The position numbers and the translations under genes are program-made. Of a stretch of DNA of 64,000 nucleotides, positions 1-11,087 are shown one piece after another. The notes below the pieces were generated by a model that saw only the letters and a program-made list of their open reading frames with translations, did not search any database and had not been told where the DNA came from. Position 1 is the first letter of the stretch. The number at the start of each line of letters is the position of its first letter. The stretch lies in NCBI GenBank assembly GCA_025716855.1, contig JAIXMQ010000046.1:184346-248345 (forward strand), read 5' to 3'. This DNA is from Pilaira anomala (lineage: Eukaryota > Mucoromycota > Mucoromycetes > Mucorales > Mucoraceae).

Positions 1-281
1 GTAATCTTGCGTTATATGTCGACTATAACCCAAGAAAGCTAAATCTTGCATTATTGAATTTTAAAAATCCGCGTGAGAGACTTTTTTTGAGATGTAGTAC
101 GAAGAAAATGTTTAGTAAAAGAAAGTCCCAACACAGAGTTTGATTTATAATAGAAAGAACCTTCAAGAAAAAAAAAGGGGGGAGGCGCAGTATTGAATTG
201 AATCGAAATGTATTTAAAGGCTTGATCTTCCTTTACTTTTTTTTGTTCTTATTATTACTCAAAAGTACACTCCCAAAAGAA
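1..281. other. Upstream region of the GST gene
   Basis: No gene is visible. The stretch is AT-rich with a short purine run (AAAAAAAAGGGGGGAGG near 169-185) and T tracts just before the start codon at 282. It probably holds the promoter and 5' leader of the following gene. I see no clear TATA box. Confidence 0.4.
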
Positions 282-1008
282 ATGGTTCCTACTCTCAAAA
301 ACGTCAAGCTTTATTATTTCACCAATGTCAAAGGAAGTAGTAAGTAATAAAAAAAAAACATAAGAGTGGGAGGGGGGTTATGTTGTCTTATTAGATCATA
401 TCATTCATCACGTATTCTATTTATCAGCTACCAAGGGACGTGGCGAATTTATAAGATTATTACTTGAAGATGCTGGAATTGATACTGAGTATGTCCGATT
501 TACTTTTGCAGAATGGACGGAACACAAATCAAAGTTATTAGCTCAAAATGTCCATGAACCTACCATGCCTTATATCACAGTGGATGACAAGATCTATAAC
601 AAGACAATGCCAATTATGAGATTTCTTTCGCGTAAACTTGGTCAATACGAAGGACAAGACGATGACGAAAATCAAATCTTGGATGCCTATAGTGATATGG
701 CAAATGATTGGATCCTACGATGGGTCAAGGCTGCATTTAACGAGCCTTCTGAAGACATTGTCAAGACCTACCGTGAAGAAACGGCCCCCAAGACATTCAA
801 GACCTGGAACGATATCCTTTCAGATAAAAACGGACCTTATATTTTAGGAGAAAGAATTTCTTATGCTGATTTCGTTCTCTTTCATATGTTGGAAGATGAT
901 ACCTTCATTGAAATCTGTCCCAAGACCTATCCTCATCTTTCTACCTTTTTCGAAACCATGAAGAATAGACCCAATTTGAAAAAGTATTTGGCTACAGATA
1001 GAAAGTAA
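282..1008 (+). CDS. Glutathione S-transferase
   Basis: Two exons, 282-339 and 428-1008, with a GT-AG intron (340-427) that joins in phase to give 212 residues. The N-terminal half is a thioredoxin-like fold: a tyrosine pair near residues 11-12 (LYYF) sits where the catalytic Tyr of alpha/mu/pi/sigma GSTs lies, and the segment TMPYI carries the conserved cis-proline of the glutathione site. The C-terminal helical half contains the typical ISYADFVLF helix start with its N-capping box. Length matches cytosolic GSTs of the sigma/pi type. The expected role is glutathione conjugation of electrophiles in the cytosol. The ATG at 282 is chosen because upstream frame is closed and the residues after it begin the fold. 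It converges on RPS18. Confidence 0.9.
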
Positions 1009-1435
1009 ATCTATTCTGTATGAACATTATCATTCAATAAATATCTTTTTTTTTTCTACACATAAAAACGCGTCTTTATTCTCATTATTTATGCAAAAAG
1101 GATCTCTTTTTTTTTTAATTTTGAAAAGGCGATTATATTTGTTTTCCCTCAACATTTCGAATCACTTGTTTATTATCGCTAAAGCCCGAGCTCACGACTG
1201 CAAGCGTGTAACCTGCCTAGATCAAGTTCGTTTATAACACACACACGCACACAACTACAAAAGGAATTTGATGAGAGATGGCAAAATAACAAGTACCATT
1301 TGGTAACGAGTATATTTTATTAATATGTTCTGATGACAATAAAAAAAAACAACTAAGAAAAAAAAAAAGAATTAAGAAAAAGGGGGGAATTATAAACAAC
1401 CAACCGGAACCCAAATCAAATGTTTACCTTTCAAT
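1009..1435. other. Intergenic, between convergent GST and RPS18
   Basis: 3' flanks of two convergent genes. An AATAAA-like signal (CAATAAATATC near 1035) follows the GST stop. The rest is T and A tracts with a short CA repeat near 1238-1252. No gene seen. Confidence 0.5.
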
Positions 1436-2017
1436 TTATTTCTTCTTGGAGACACCAACAACACGTCCACGACGACCGGTAGTCTTGGTATGTTGACCAC
1501 GGACACGGACACCCCAGTAATGACGGAGACCACGATGAGCACGGATCTTCTTCAAACGTTCAAGATCATCACGATACTTGGTATCGAGGACGTTAGAGAT
1601 GACTTGATAAGACTTACCATCAACAATATCCTTTTGTCTGTTAAGGAACCAGTTAGGGATCTTATATTGAGCAGGGTTTTGGAGAATGGTGACGATACGT
1701 TCCAACTCTTCAGATGAAAGTTCACCAGCTCTCTTGTTGAGATCAATATCGGCCTTCTTACAGGCAATGTTGGCAAAACGACGACCAACACCCTTGACGG
1801 AGGTCAAGGCGATTTGAATCTTGACACGACCATCAACGTTAGTGTTGAGAAGACGGATAATGTGCTGGAAATGATTCCTCTCAGGAACAACGAGCGACTA
1901 AGTTGAAAGATGATGTTAGTTGGATAGTAAAAAAATAAAAAAATGAGAGAGAAAGAAACGAGATGCCAATGTGTTGTTTTGTTTTAATTTCATGTAAAAG
2001 GTATTTAATGAAACCAT
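1436..2017 (-). CDS. RPS18: 40S ribosomal protein S18 (uS13)
   Basis: The main exon (1897-1436 on the minus strand) encodes the uS13 family almost end to end. It starts [19 protein letters not shown], contains [11 protein letters not shown] (the helix-hairpin-like rRNA contact) and [20 protein letters not shown], and ends in GVSKKK, typical of eukaryotic RPS18. The exon lacks a start codon and begins at a CTTAG acceptor in phase 0. The best partner is an ATG at 2017-2015 directly followed by GT, giving a start codon alone in its exon and a 154-residue product, the usual family size. That first exon is inferred. The donor GTTTCA is weak. The protein sits at the head of the small subunit and contacts the P-site tRNA and the large subunit. 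Confidence 0.93.
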
Positions 2018-2412
2018 TGTCGTTATTGTTTTTGTGGGGGTTTTTTTTTTTTTTTTTTTTCTGTCAAAGTCGGGTTCTACATTTTTGTTGAAATGTCGTA
2101 ATGTACTCTCTATAAATTCTTAAAATCGATTATATCTATTTCATCCATCCATCCATTATAACAATAAACTAAACATCTATGCAATCTCCTTCATTCTCTC
2201 TTATATATATATATATATATATGTTTTTTTTTTTTTTTTAGTTAGTGCCTATAGACTTTACCATCTTTACAAAAAGGGAGGATTTAATTTGATTGCAGTA
2301 TCAAATTTCACTTTTAGAGTATTGTTTTGTGTGCAGTGTGATAATTGTTATGTTCACCGGGGCGATTTTAACTATAATCACGTGATATACTTTATTAAAT
2401 TTTAATTTTTTT
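2018..2412. other. Intergenic, RPS18 promoter side
   Basis: Contains T-runs (2040-2060), an (AT)n tract near 2203-2221 and no coding signal. It probably holds the RPS18 promoter and the 3' end of the HAD gene. Confidence 0.4.
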
Positions 2413-3404
2413 TTAATTGTCTACAACGTGACAAAAACCACTCAGGGTTTTCTCAATTCTAGACTTTCCATCCACCAAGTTTCTAACAACACGTTCTACT
2501 TCAGCAAAAGTGTCGAAAGGAATGAAAGGGATATCTTCACGTTTACAATAGAATTCTAAATCACGGTCCTTTCTAGCGAATAAAACGTCGGCATGTTTAG
2601 CAGCCGAGATATCGGAAACACCATCACCGCAGAATACAAAAATGGTATCTTTACTAGCTGTTTCACGAGCCTTTGCTAATGCTATAAATACAGAAAAAGT
2701 AAATAAACAAAAAAACAAATGCATCAAAAAAAAAAAAAATAATAATAATAATTACTCAAGGATTTGTCATTGCCATAGATACTATCATCTCTCCAGGTAA
2801 TTTCCCATTTTCTGCCTTGGACTTTTCCCTGATTAGCTACAATTTCAATTGCTTTTGCTTTTTCACCTAAAAAGTTGGTCATGATCTTTTCGAGTACAGG
2901 GACTAAACCACTACTAACGACAGTGACAGGGAAATTGTGAGCAATACAATAATCGTTAAAAGAAGGGAAACCGGGATCGACTCTGCACTCTACAAAAAAA
3001 AAAAAAAGGGAGGGGGGGAGGGTCAATGAGGTTCATCAGACAATGTCAAAATATTTTTTTTACTGTCAAAATAATCGGACCAAGCTTCTTCCCAAGTAAG
3101 ACCAACACTATCCCACATTTCTTGTACAGCATCTCTATATAAATTTAGAAATTGGGATACTCATAAAAAAAGGGGGTTATGTGTGTGTGTGTGTGTGTGT
3201 ACCTGTAAGTCTTTGTGCCATCTAAGATTTCATGTTCTAATACTCTTCTACGCTCAGGACCCATGGAACGACTATCATCAATTAATAAAAGGCCGGTATC
3301 TATTATCTTAAATAATTAGGAAATGATATAAATGGAAATAATACAATATTACCATCTAAAGAAAGAGTGCCATCAAAATCCGTAAAAACTTGTACGTGTA
3401 CCAT
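2413..3404 (-). CDS. HAD-superfamily phosphatase (PSP/Pyp1-like)
   Basis: Five exons on the minus strand (3404-3353, 3299-3203, 3134-3064, 2989-2756, 2681-2413) splice in phase to 240 residues. Motif I is FTDFDGT at residues 7-13 with both nucleophile-pair aspartates. Motif II is the serine in VVSSG. Motif III and IV correspond to the lysine-containing stretch GNDKS and FCGDGVSD with the Mg-binding aspartates. The cap lies between motifs I and II. This arrangement fits the phosphoserine-phosphatase-like or MtnX-like HAD group, including the yeast Pyp1-type proteins, so it should hydrolyse a small phosphomonoester in the cytosol; the substrate cannot be read from sequence. It is the first of three closely spaced minus-strand genes. 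A (GT)n tract lies inside intron 2. Confidence 0.9.
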
Positions 3405-3516
3405 TTTTGTAATGAAAAAAAAAAAAGGAAAAAAAAAAAGAAAATAATTATTTTTAAATAATAAAAATAAAGTGTAGCACACGATAGATTAAAAAAAAAA
3501 AAATAGCATAATGACA

Positions 3517-3966
3517 TCATTCGTCGAGTTTATTGAATTCGATATCACCAATACAGACTGTTACATCAGTTTGAATAGGAAGGTTACCAGTGAAATATTT
3601 TTGTTGAAGTTGAATTGCTTCTTGACCTGTTAAAAAATGATGTGTTACAAAGGAGAAATGATAACCGTCATTTATTTCTGCTTCATTTTGGTGAGAGAAA
3701 AGGTCACCGGCATCATTTTCTTTTGGTCGACGTAAGAGAAGAGAGATAGGTTCCGGTGTTTGTTGTTGAAGAGTTGAATGAGACTGAATGAGTACTTTAT
3801 AAAAGTCGTCAGGTTCCATGCAATCATTATGGTTTGGATCGAGATGAGTTGATAGTTTACCAGCTAAACTGTAAGGTGAATCGTTTGTTGTTTTATCTAT
3901 TAAATGACCTTGAAATAAACCATTGGAATAGAAACATAAAATGCCTAGTCCTTTAAAACTTGACAT
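3517..3966 (-). CDS. Uncharacterised 149-residue protein
   Basis: A single uninterrupted frame of 149 residues, starting MSSFKGLGILCFYSNG and ending IEFNKLDE. I do not recognise the family. It is hydrophilic overall, with an N-terminal beta-like stretch (GLGILCFYSNGLFQG) and no signal peptide, transmembrane segment or zinc motif. It lies about 110 bp from the HAD gene and 80 bp from the Sds3-like gene on the same strand. The spacing and codon use resemble its neighbours, which supports a real gene. An AT-rich poly-A flank (3993-4022) separates it from the upstream gene. Confidence 0.65.
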   Translation of the reverse strand: MSSFKGLGILCFYSNGLFQGHLIDKTTNDSPYSLAGKLSTHLDPNHNDCMEPDDFYKVLIQSHSTLQQQTPEPISLLLRRPKENDAGDLFSHQNEAEINDGYHFSFVTHHFLTGQEAIQLQQKYFTGNLPIQTDVTVCIGDIEFNKLDE

Positions 3967-3993
3967 TATAATTATTATTATTTTAAATAGAAA

Positions 3994-4024
<31 letters not shown>

Positions 4025-4048
4025 AAAATATATAAATAAAAAAAAAAA

Positions 4049-4936
4049 TCAAGTCAATTTTTTTCTCATGGCATTTAAATCAGATTCTATATCAGATTCT
4101 ATACGAAGTGATAATGCAGATAATAAATAATTTTGGTTATCTCTTTGACGGTCATATTTCTTTTTTGTTAAAGAAGGAGGAGCGGTCAAATGATCAAGCA
4201 AGTCATTGGTAGTTCTCTTTTTTCGAGATAAACGTTTTCTATTATTTCTTGTTTGATGCTGTTGTTGTATTTTTGACAAGTCACCTTCACAATCCTTTTC
4301 TTCTTTTAACTTTTTTCTTTTTTCTTCAATCATCAAGAATAATGCATTTTGTATCTCTTTTTGTTCTGCCATCGATTCATCAATTACTTTTTTCGAATCA
4401 GAAGTAAATAAATCGTCCGCTGTAGAGAGTTGATAAATCATCATGAGTTTCGCGTCCTGTATCGTTTCTTTTCTTTGGTTGTCCAAGTCCTTAATTGATT
4501 GATCGAATACTGGATGCCTTTCTTCTTCTACTTGTTGTAATTCCTTTTCCAAATGGCTTACCTTTTCCTCGTATAAGCTACAGAGTAGTATTAAAGGAAA
4601 ATGAACCAAAACATTTTTTTTTTTTACTTACGCTTGTCTATTCTCCAAGAATTCATAATTAATTTCTGTTATTCTTTCATCCATTTCCTTCTTCTTTTTT
4701 GACTTTTGATCTATGATAGGTAATTCGTCTATATTCTATTAGAGAAATTTGTTCATAGAGGCGTCTATGTGTAGTATACCTTCTGACCATTCATATACAG
4801 GAAAATAATATTCTTGTGTTGTATGCGTCTCTGGATAAGAATAAAATGTAGACTTTTGATAGTAGTCATGATGTGATAAAGAAGGTAAATTAAAGTGAGA
4901 ACGAGTCTCGTTATTAGAAGTTGTATTTGAATACAT
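4049..4936 (-). CDS. Sds3-like subunit of a Sin3/Rpd3 histone deacetylase complex
   Basis: Three exons (4936-4780, 4728-4632, 4577-4049) join in phase to 260 residues. After a short polar N-terminus, the middle is a long charged coiled coil containing EMDERITEINYEFLENRQA, then LEKELQQVEEERHPVFDQSI and later LMIEEKRKKLKEEKD. This order matches the Sds3/BRMS1/Dep1 family: a helix that ends in an LYEE-type segment, a (H)PxF turn, then the Sin3-interacting helix. The C-terminal third is basic (RNNRKRLSRKKR) and may be a nuclear signal. Family members scaffold and activate the Rpd3-type deacetylase. Assignment rests on the motif pattern; BRMS1-like against Sds3 cannot be separated here. Confidence 0.8.
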
Positions 4937-5158
4937 GGTCAATGTTAAAAGGAAAAAGGAAAAAAAAAACAAAAAAAATCCCTTTCGAATTGAATACATA
5001 CAAAGTCACATCACACGTAAAAAAAAAAAAAAAAAAGAAGTAAAAATTTTATGCATAAATACCTACTACACACCCAAGGATTTTTTTTTTTTTTGTAATT
5101 CAGCAGTCTATTTTACATTTGTCCCTAATTCCTTCCTTATATGACAAATAAGGGTTAC

Positions 5159-5240
5159 AATGGGGGTTTGGGGGGGTACATATTCTGGCTTTTTTAAATT
5201 TGGGGGGTATTGGAGGGAATCATCTGGAAATTGGGGGGTG
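5159..5240 (+). other. G-run cluster, possible G-quadruplex
   Basis: Runs of 5, 7, 6 and 6 consecutive G lie within about 80 bases in an otherwise A/T-rich region, with loops from 3 to about 35 bases. It lies about 230 bp upstream of the Sds3-like start codon, so it would be on the template side of that promoter. Only the base pattern is seen; folding is inferred. Confidence 0.4.
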
Positions 5241-5536
5241 AATGCAAAATAAAATAATTTGTTTCAATATTTCAACTAAAAAATAGCTACTGAAAGAGCC
5301 TCTAAAATAGTGCTTTAGAATAGAAACATCCGTACCAGCAGAATAGCTTTACAGTAAGAGAGATACTCTATAGAAGCAGAAATATGTCGCAAAAGCGAGA
5401 CAGTAATCACGAATGGCTTACCTTTAAAAATAAATTTTTAAATTAAATATAAATTATTGTAAAAACATTTGACAGCTATATATATATATTACGTCAATGT
5501 GAAGATTCAGACATATTTTACTTTTTTTTTCTTAAC

Positions 5537-5740
5537 ATGAGCAGCAACAATTCATTCTATACAAGCTGTATTAACATGAGACTTGACCGCACTACGCAAT
5601 CTAGAGTCTGTCCATGGTGCCCTGAATCCGCTACAAAGACTACTATAGGCACTTTAGAGAAACACATCGCAAGAAAGCATCCTGAAGCCAAGCAATCGAG
5701 AGAAAACTTTTTTATTTTTGAATCTATATTTTTATTTTAA
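5537..5740 (+). pseudogene. Zinc-finger-like fragment (BED/C2H2-like)
   Basis: A 67-residue frame with RVCPWCPESATK followed by LEKHIARKHPEAK: a C-x2-C pair and an H-x4-H pair about 20 residues apart, as in BED or C2H2 fingers at the N-terminus of transposases and transcription factors. The frame then runs into a T-rich tail and stops. No downstream partner exon is evident, so it is probably a remnant. It could also be a short free-standing gene. Confidence 0.3.
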
Positions 5741-7234
5741 CAATCTAAATGACGTTATCAAGGCAGTAGTTAATTTTTATCACTGGAAAATCAGCTATGA
5801 TGTTTGAGTTTGATTTCAGAAATAATCAAAAAAAGGTAAATTACAAATATTGATTGAGATATTATCTAGTAAATTTAATAAAAAAAAAGGGGGGAGAAAG
5901 ACTTTTTATGATCTTTATTTAGTTAAAAAACATGTTTCTGAAAATTACTTAAGAAATATATAAAAATTAGATTGAAAGAAGTTTTGTAAAGTAAAATGTG
6001 ATATAATGTAAATATAGATGTAGTTGCTAACTTTTCTTCATTGATGGTTTTTAGAATTTAACTGAGCCGTATATCAATTCTCACTCTGTCGTCATTTCGT
6101 CTTTAACAATTTAATTAATTCAAGGTCTGATTTAGCATGGCCTGAAGAAACAGTAGAAAATTCACCCGGCAATTTAAATCTAGCAAACATTATTATCGCT
6201 GATTGTAGTGAATTACAAACGTACCCATTACTCTGACCTCAGTATCTGCTAACCCTGGATTTTTTTTTTATGTACAACACATGCATCAAATATTACAATA
6301 TTTCGAGGCATACAATAACGATAACATCAGAACCTTCGACAAAGTCCAAGTTGCCACAACATACGCATGGATCAAAAGTTTTTTTTTTTTTTATCAACAA
6401 GCAGCCAATTTAAAAATTTCAGCAGAAAAAAAAAACAGGTTGTCTTTCTTGGTTTTTTCGGTGCATTCGTAATCACTCTCTTTTCGGAACTGCTTTAAAC
6501 TTAGAAAATGATCAACTGGCGTTCCTAATTAATTTTATCGTAGAATGTTCGGATTGATGGTGTTCCTTTGTTTAGCGTATTACTCTGCTTACATCAGACT
6601 TGTAATAATACCATTTGGCAAAGAGACGTAAACTCTTCAAGAAACAACGGCGAAATACCAACCATGTCTAGAAGATAACCCCCCCCCCCCACACACACAC
6701 ACAGTATTAAAAACTGATTGACGCTTACACGTAAGTCTTTATTAAGGAATATCTGACATTTAAATATATCCAGCTTATACCTTTTTTGTAACAAAAATCT
6801 TTTAGGTGGGTAAACGAGGCAAAGCAACGTCATCTGTAATTAGTTTTGTGGCAGTCAGCAGAGTGTACCTACCGTTACGTACGCAGGAATAAAAAAAAAA
6901 AAAAAAAAAAAAAAGTCACCGGGTTTAAAAAGAAAATTAACCTTGTAGCCACGTGTAATCAAAGTAGCGACAATAAACTTGAGTTGCTACAATTCGTCAT
7001 TTCATTTATTTTATTGTTACATTCGACACGTTTTTTGGTCAAATAAAGAAATAAAAATCGTACTTTTAAATAACAATGTTCAATTTAGTGTCATTAATTA
7101 TAGTCATTTATTATTCTTTTTTTTTTATAAATAAAATATTATAAAGGGTTTGTGCAACACGCGTTTTGCCACGTGCCGGAAGAGATCGGCATTCAACCAT
7201 TTTATAACAGTGTCGTACATTTTTTAAAATTTGT

Positions 7235-7242
7235 TATATAAA
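7235..7242 (+). promoter_or_regulatory. Probable TATA box of the zinc-knuckle gene
   Basis: TATATAAA about 160 bp upstream of the ATG at 7404, followed by a C/T-rich tract (7265-7300) typical of fungal initiator regions. Position and sequence are seen; function is inferred. Confidence 0.45.
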
Positions 7243-7403
7243 CCCCAGAAAAATCGTTTTTTTTTTCAGCATTTCTCTCTCTCTATCAATTTTTTTTTTA
7301 CAAGAAATAATAATAATATAAAAAAAAAGCAAAATACTTTTTTTTTTTTATTTCCTTTATATATACTTTATACCAATTAAGCTTTTAAATTAAAAATAAA
7401 ACT

Positions 7404-7543
7404 ATGTCTGACGGTCGCTGTATCCATTGTGGACAAAAGGGTCACTACTCCATGTAAGTTTTTTTTTTTTTTTACTAAGCAATTGCATTTTATATTAACC
7501 TTTAATAAATAGGATGTGCCCTAAGAAACCCATTCCAAGCTAA
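7404..7543 (+). CDS. 26-residue CCHC zinc-knuckle protein
   Basis: Two exons, 7404-7453 and 7513-7543, with a GT-AG intron (GTAAGT donor, AATAG acceptor) that splits a codon. The product is only 26 residues and contains one complete zinc knuckle, CIHCGQKGHYSMMC (C-x2-C-x4-H-x4-C). The final cysteine is contributed by exon 2. The fact that splicing alone completes the motif is the main support. It has a TATA box upstream and a T-rich 3' region downstream. Zinc knuckles of this type bind single-stranded RNA or DNA. Genes this small are normally missed by annotation. It could instead be a conserved upstream ORF of an unrecognised transcript, or a captured gag-knuckle fragment. Confidence 0.6.
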
Positions 7544-8924
7544 ATGATCATTCTAATCCCTCAATTTTTTTGTCGCCGGTTATAGAGGCTCTCAAATTTT
7601 GATTTCATTTTACAATTTTACTCTTTCTTTCTTTATCTCTCTCTCTCTCTCTCTCTCTTTCTCTTTTCCAAGGCTGGTTCTAATTCTCTACTATAATTTC
7701 TTTTTTATTCTTTTATTTTTTAATCTTTCATCTCTTATTTTTTTTTATTTTACTTCACACTAATGCATTATATGTCAAAAATACCTTTTTTTTTTATTAC
7801 CTTAGTATTTTTTCTTAGAAAAAGAAAAAAAAAAACTACTTCCCCTCTTCAATTCCATGTCAAAAATAATATTATGAATTTTTTTCTTTTCTTTTTTAAT
7901 AAATTTTTTTCTTTTCTTTTTGTTATCATCATTCATTCATTCTGGGCTTAATTATAAAACAGGTCAACGGATCAAATGTTCCGTCATAAATATCTAAAAA
8001 AAACAATGTTGTACATTGTAAAAATAGTTATACTTTTTTAGGGGATTATACCAAAATAGCAATAAAGCAAAAAACCAATCGATGAAGGCTATCTGATTGA
8101 ATTACATAACTTTTTATTATACTTGAATTGCGGACTTAGTTTCTAGTTTTGTGATACATTTGTAAACATTGAAATCAAAATCTGTAAATTACGAAATTAT
8201 ATATTATTCATTAATAAAAAAAAATAGTTCATCAGCTGCTATCTCTATTATAGTCTAGTTACAACTTCATTCATCATATGTATGTAATGACCTAGTGTTG
8301 TCTATATTACAATTAGTCAATTGTAAAAATATTTTTAGATTGTAACACCCATTTTTTTTTTTTTTAAAAAAATACAAGATTGATCGGTAATTCAAGTTTT
8401 GCAACAAGCCAGGTCATACCTTTTATTGGACGAGTCAAAAAGGTTTTGTGCGTAAGACGAAGCATTGAAGCGCGTAGTACATGGCTTTCTATCAAAGTAA
8501 TACAAAAAGCACGACATTTTTCTGGTTAGAATTCCTAGAACTGTAGCCAGAAAGTTGGTGAGTTATATATATTTGTTGTGGCGGCAGAGAAAGAGAAGAG
8601 AAGAGAGAGAGAGAGAAAGAAAGAAAAAAAGAGCCCAAAGTGTATATAGCGTAATTTTTTTAATTAAATCATAAAATTTTGTGAATGAGCATATAAAGTT
8701 AGTTTTTTTTTTTTTTTTTTTTTTTTTTAAAGGAAAGTATTTAAAGCGATAAGAAAAAGAGTGAGTTAAAGTTAAAATCAGTTGATAGTTATTCATGACT
8801 TCATCATGAGATTTTTAAAAAGAGCTGAAAAAAAAAATATGGGATGATGATATATTATTATATATCAAAAAAAAAAAAAAAAAAAAAAAACGAATTGTAA
8901 CACTAAAAGATGATGATGGATTGA
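7544..8924. other. Intergenic low-complexity stretch
   Basis: T-rich and CT-repeat DNA (7640-7670), followed by AT-rich sequence, a GA repeat (8590-8630) and two long homopolymers (T about 8703-8728, A about 8868-8890). No coding frame has protein-like composition. Confidence 0.5.
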
Positions 8925-9907
<983 letters not shown>

Positions 9908-10210
9908 TTAGAGAGAGAGAGAAAAAAAGAAAAGAAAAGGAAAGGAAGAAAAGAAGAGAAATAAAAATAAAACAGGATTGAAAAAAGAAATATTTATATT
10001 GGAATAAAGCGCATTGACCTTATATTCCCATCATACAACACCTTTACACATGATGGTTTTCTAAACTGTCGATTTTAATTGCACTTGTATAAATGTATAT
10101 AACTTCCTCTTCTTTAATTCCACCGTCACGAGATGTTTACACGCGCATTTTTTTTGTTTTTTTTTGTTGTTGTTGTTATTGTTGTCATTTACACACTTTT
10201 TTTTAAAACA
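9908..10210. promoter_or_regulatory. Shared divergent promoter region
   Basis: About 300 bp between the oppositely oriented zinc-finger gene and CGI121. It holds a GA-rich tract (9910-9960) on the zinc-finger side and GTATATAA near 10095-10102, about 110 bp before the CGI121 start. The T-rich stretch just before 10211 also has an in-frame ATG at 10133, but its translation is a phenylalanine/valine run and is not used as start. Confidence 0.45.
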
Positions 10211-10999
10211 ATGGAGTCATACATTTTAGAGTTGAATCCTGAACGTGGACCAGTTCATTTCGCCTTGTTTCAAAATGTTGAAAATGCTTCAGAATTAAGA
10301 CAACGTTTTTCTAACCTAGACTTGGATTTAGGTTTAAGTTTGATCGATGCTAGTCTGGTAAATGCTCCTTTTTTTTTTATTACATAAATGAACCTAGCAC
10401 TAAGTAAAAATAGGTCATGAACCGTTTCCACATTTTATTAGCATTGACCAGAGCTGTTCATGACGAACAAATAAAGTTAAAAACAAACCATATTCACTCT
10501 GAAGTTGCTTTTTCTTTTGGTATAAATAACAATGTGAGTTCTTCAAGAAGATAGAGAGGAAGAGATTTTTAATAATTTTTTTTATATCTTTTTAGATTGG
10601 TAAAACGTTTAAAACATTTGGATTAAAGGATAATACAAAGGATGTCATTGTTATTCGTATCGGAAGTTCAAGTGCTGAAGAAGTAAATATATGAAAAAAT
10701 TACAAAAAAAAAAAAAAAAAGTTAGGTTAACAAAAAGACTTGTTTAGGCTGAGGCGTACATGAAAGAGCGTGTCAAAGGTGATTTGGCTCCATTTGATCA
10801 CATTACCTCTTTAAGAGATGTGGAAAGTATCAAAAAGGTAAAATATGACTCTACTATTATATCTTTAGCGAATTAACCATGACAACACCTCCTTTTATTT
10901 TTTTAAAAAAAAAAGATTTACCAAGTGGATCAACAAGTACAAGATGAAAAAGAGATTATGGCTTTAATTTCAGGATCAATGGCGCTCAAAGGACATTAA
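10211..10999 (+). CDS. CGI121: KEOPS/EKC complex subunit Cgi121 (TPRKB)
   Basis: Five exons (10211-10357, 10414-10533, 10596-10682, 10748-10837, 10916-10999), all phase 0, give 175 residues. The order of segments matches Cgi121/TPRKB: an N-terminal strand-helix (VHFALFQNVENASELR), then FHILLALTRAVHDE, then EVAFSFGINNNIGKTFKTFG, then DVIVIRIG, and a C-terminal helix. Family members bind Bud32 at one end of the KEOPS complex and help deliver tRNA for N6-threonylcarbamoyladenosine at position 37. A longer start at 10133 would add a homopolymer-encoded hydrophobic leader and is rejected. The stop lies only 90 bp from that of the convergent kinase-like gene. Confidence 0.9.
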
Positions 11000-11087
11000 A
11001 AATAAAAAAAAAAAAAATATATATCTGGGAATAATACATGTGAAAAATCAAATGACTTATGTTTTTTTTTTTTTTTTTACATAATAA

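Larger units (their letters stand above)
4937..7403. other. Long intergenic stretch with possible gene debris
   Basis: About 2.5 kb without a convincing gene. It contains a G-tract cluster (5159-5240), a short zinc-finger-like frame (5537-5740) and, around 6120-6470, short open stretches that look protein-like but are broken by stops (for example ILQYFEAYNNDNIRTFDK). These may be decayed exons. The last 200 bp is the promoter of the small zinc-knuckle gene. Confidence 0.4.

Noticed and set aside
1180..1240. Less AT-rich block with possible small RNA character
   Set aside because: No box C/D, H/ACA or tRNA consensus could be fitted convincingly.
6120..6470. Protein-like short frames, possible broken gene
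   Set aside because: No recognisable family, no consistent splice pattern; described only within the intergenic entry.
10133..10210. Longer N-terminus for CGI121 with a hydrophobic leader
   Set aside because: The extension is encoded by T and GTT homopolymeric DNA; the family starts near the ATG at 10211.
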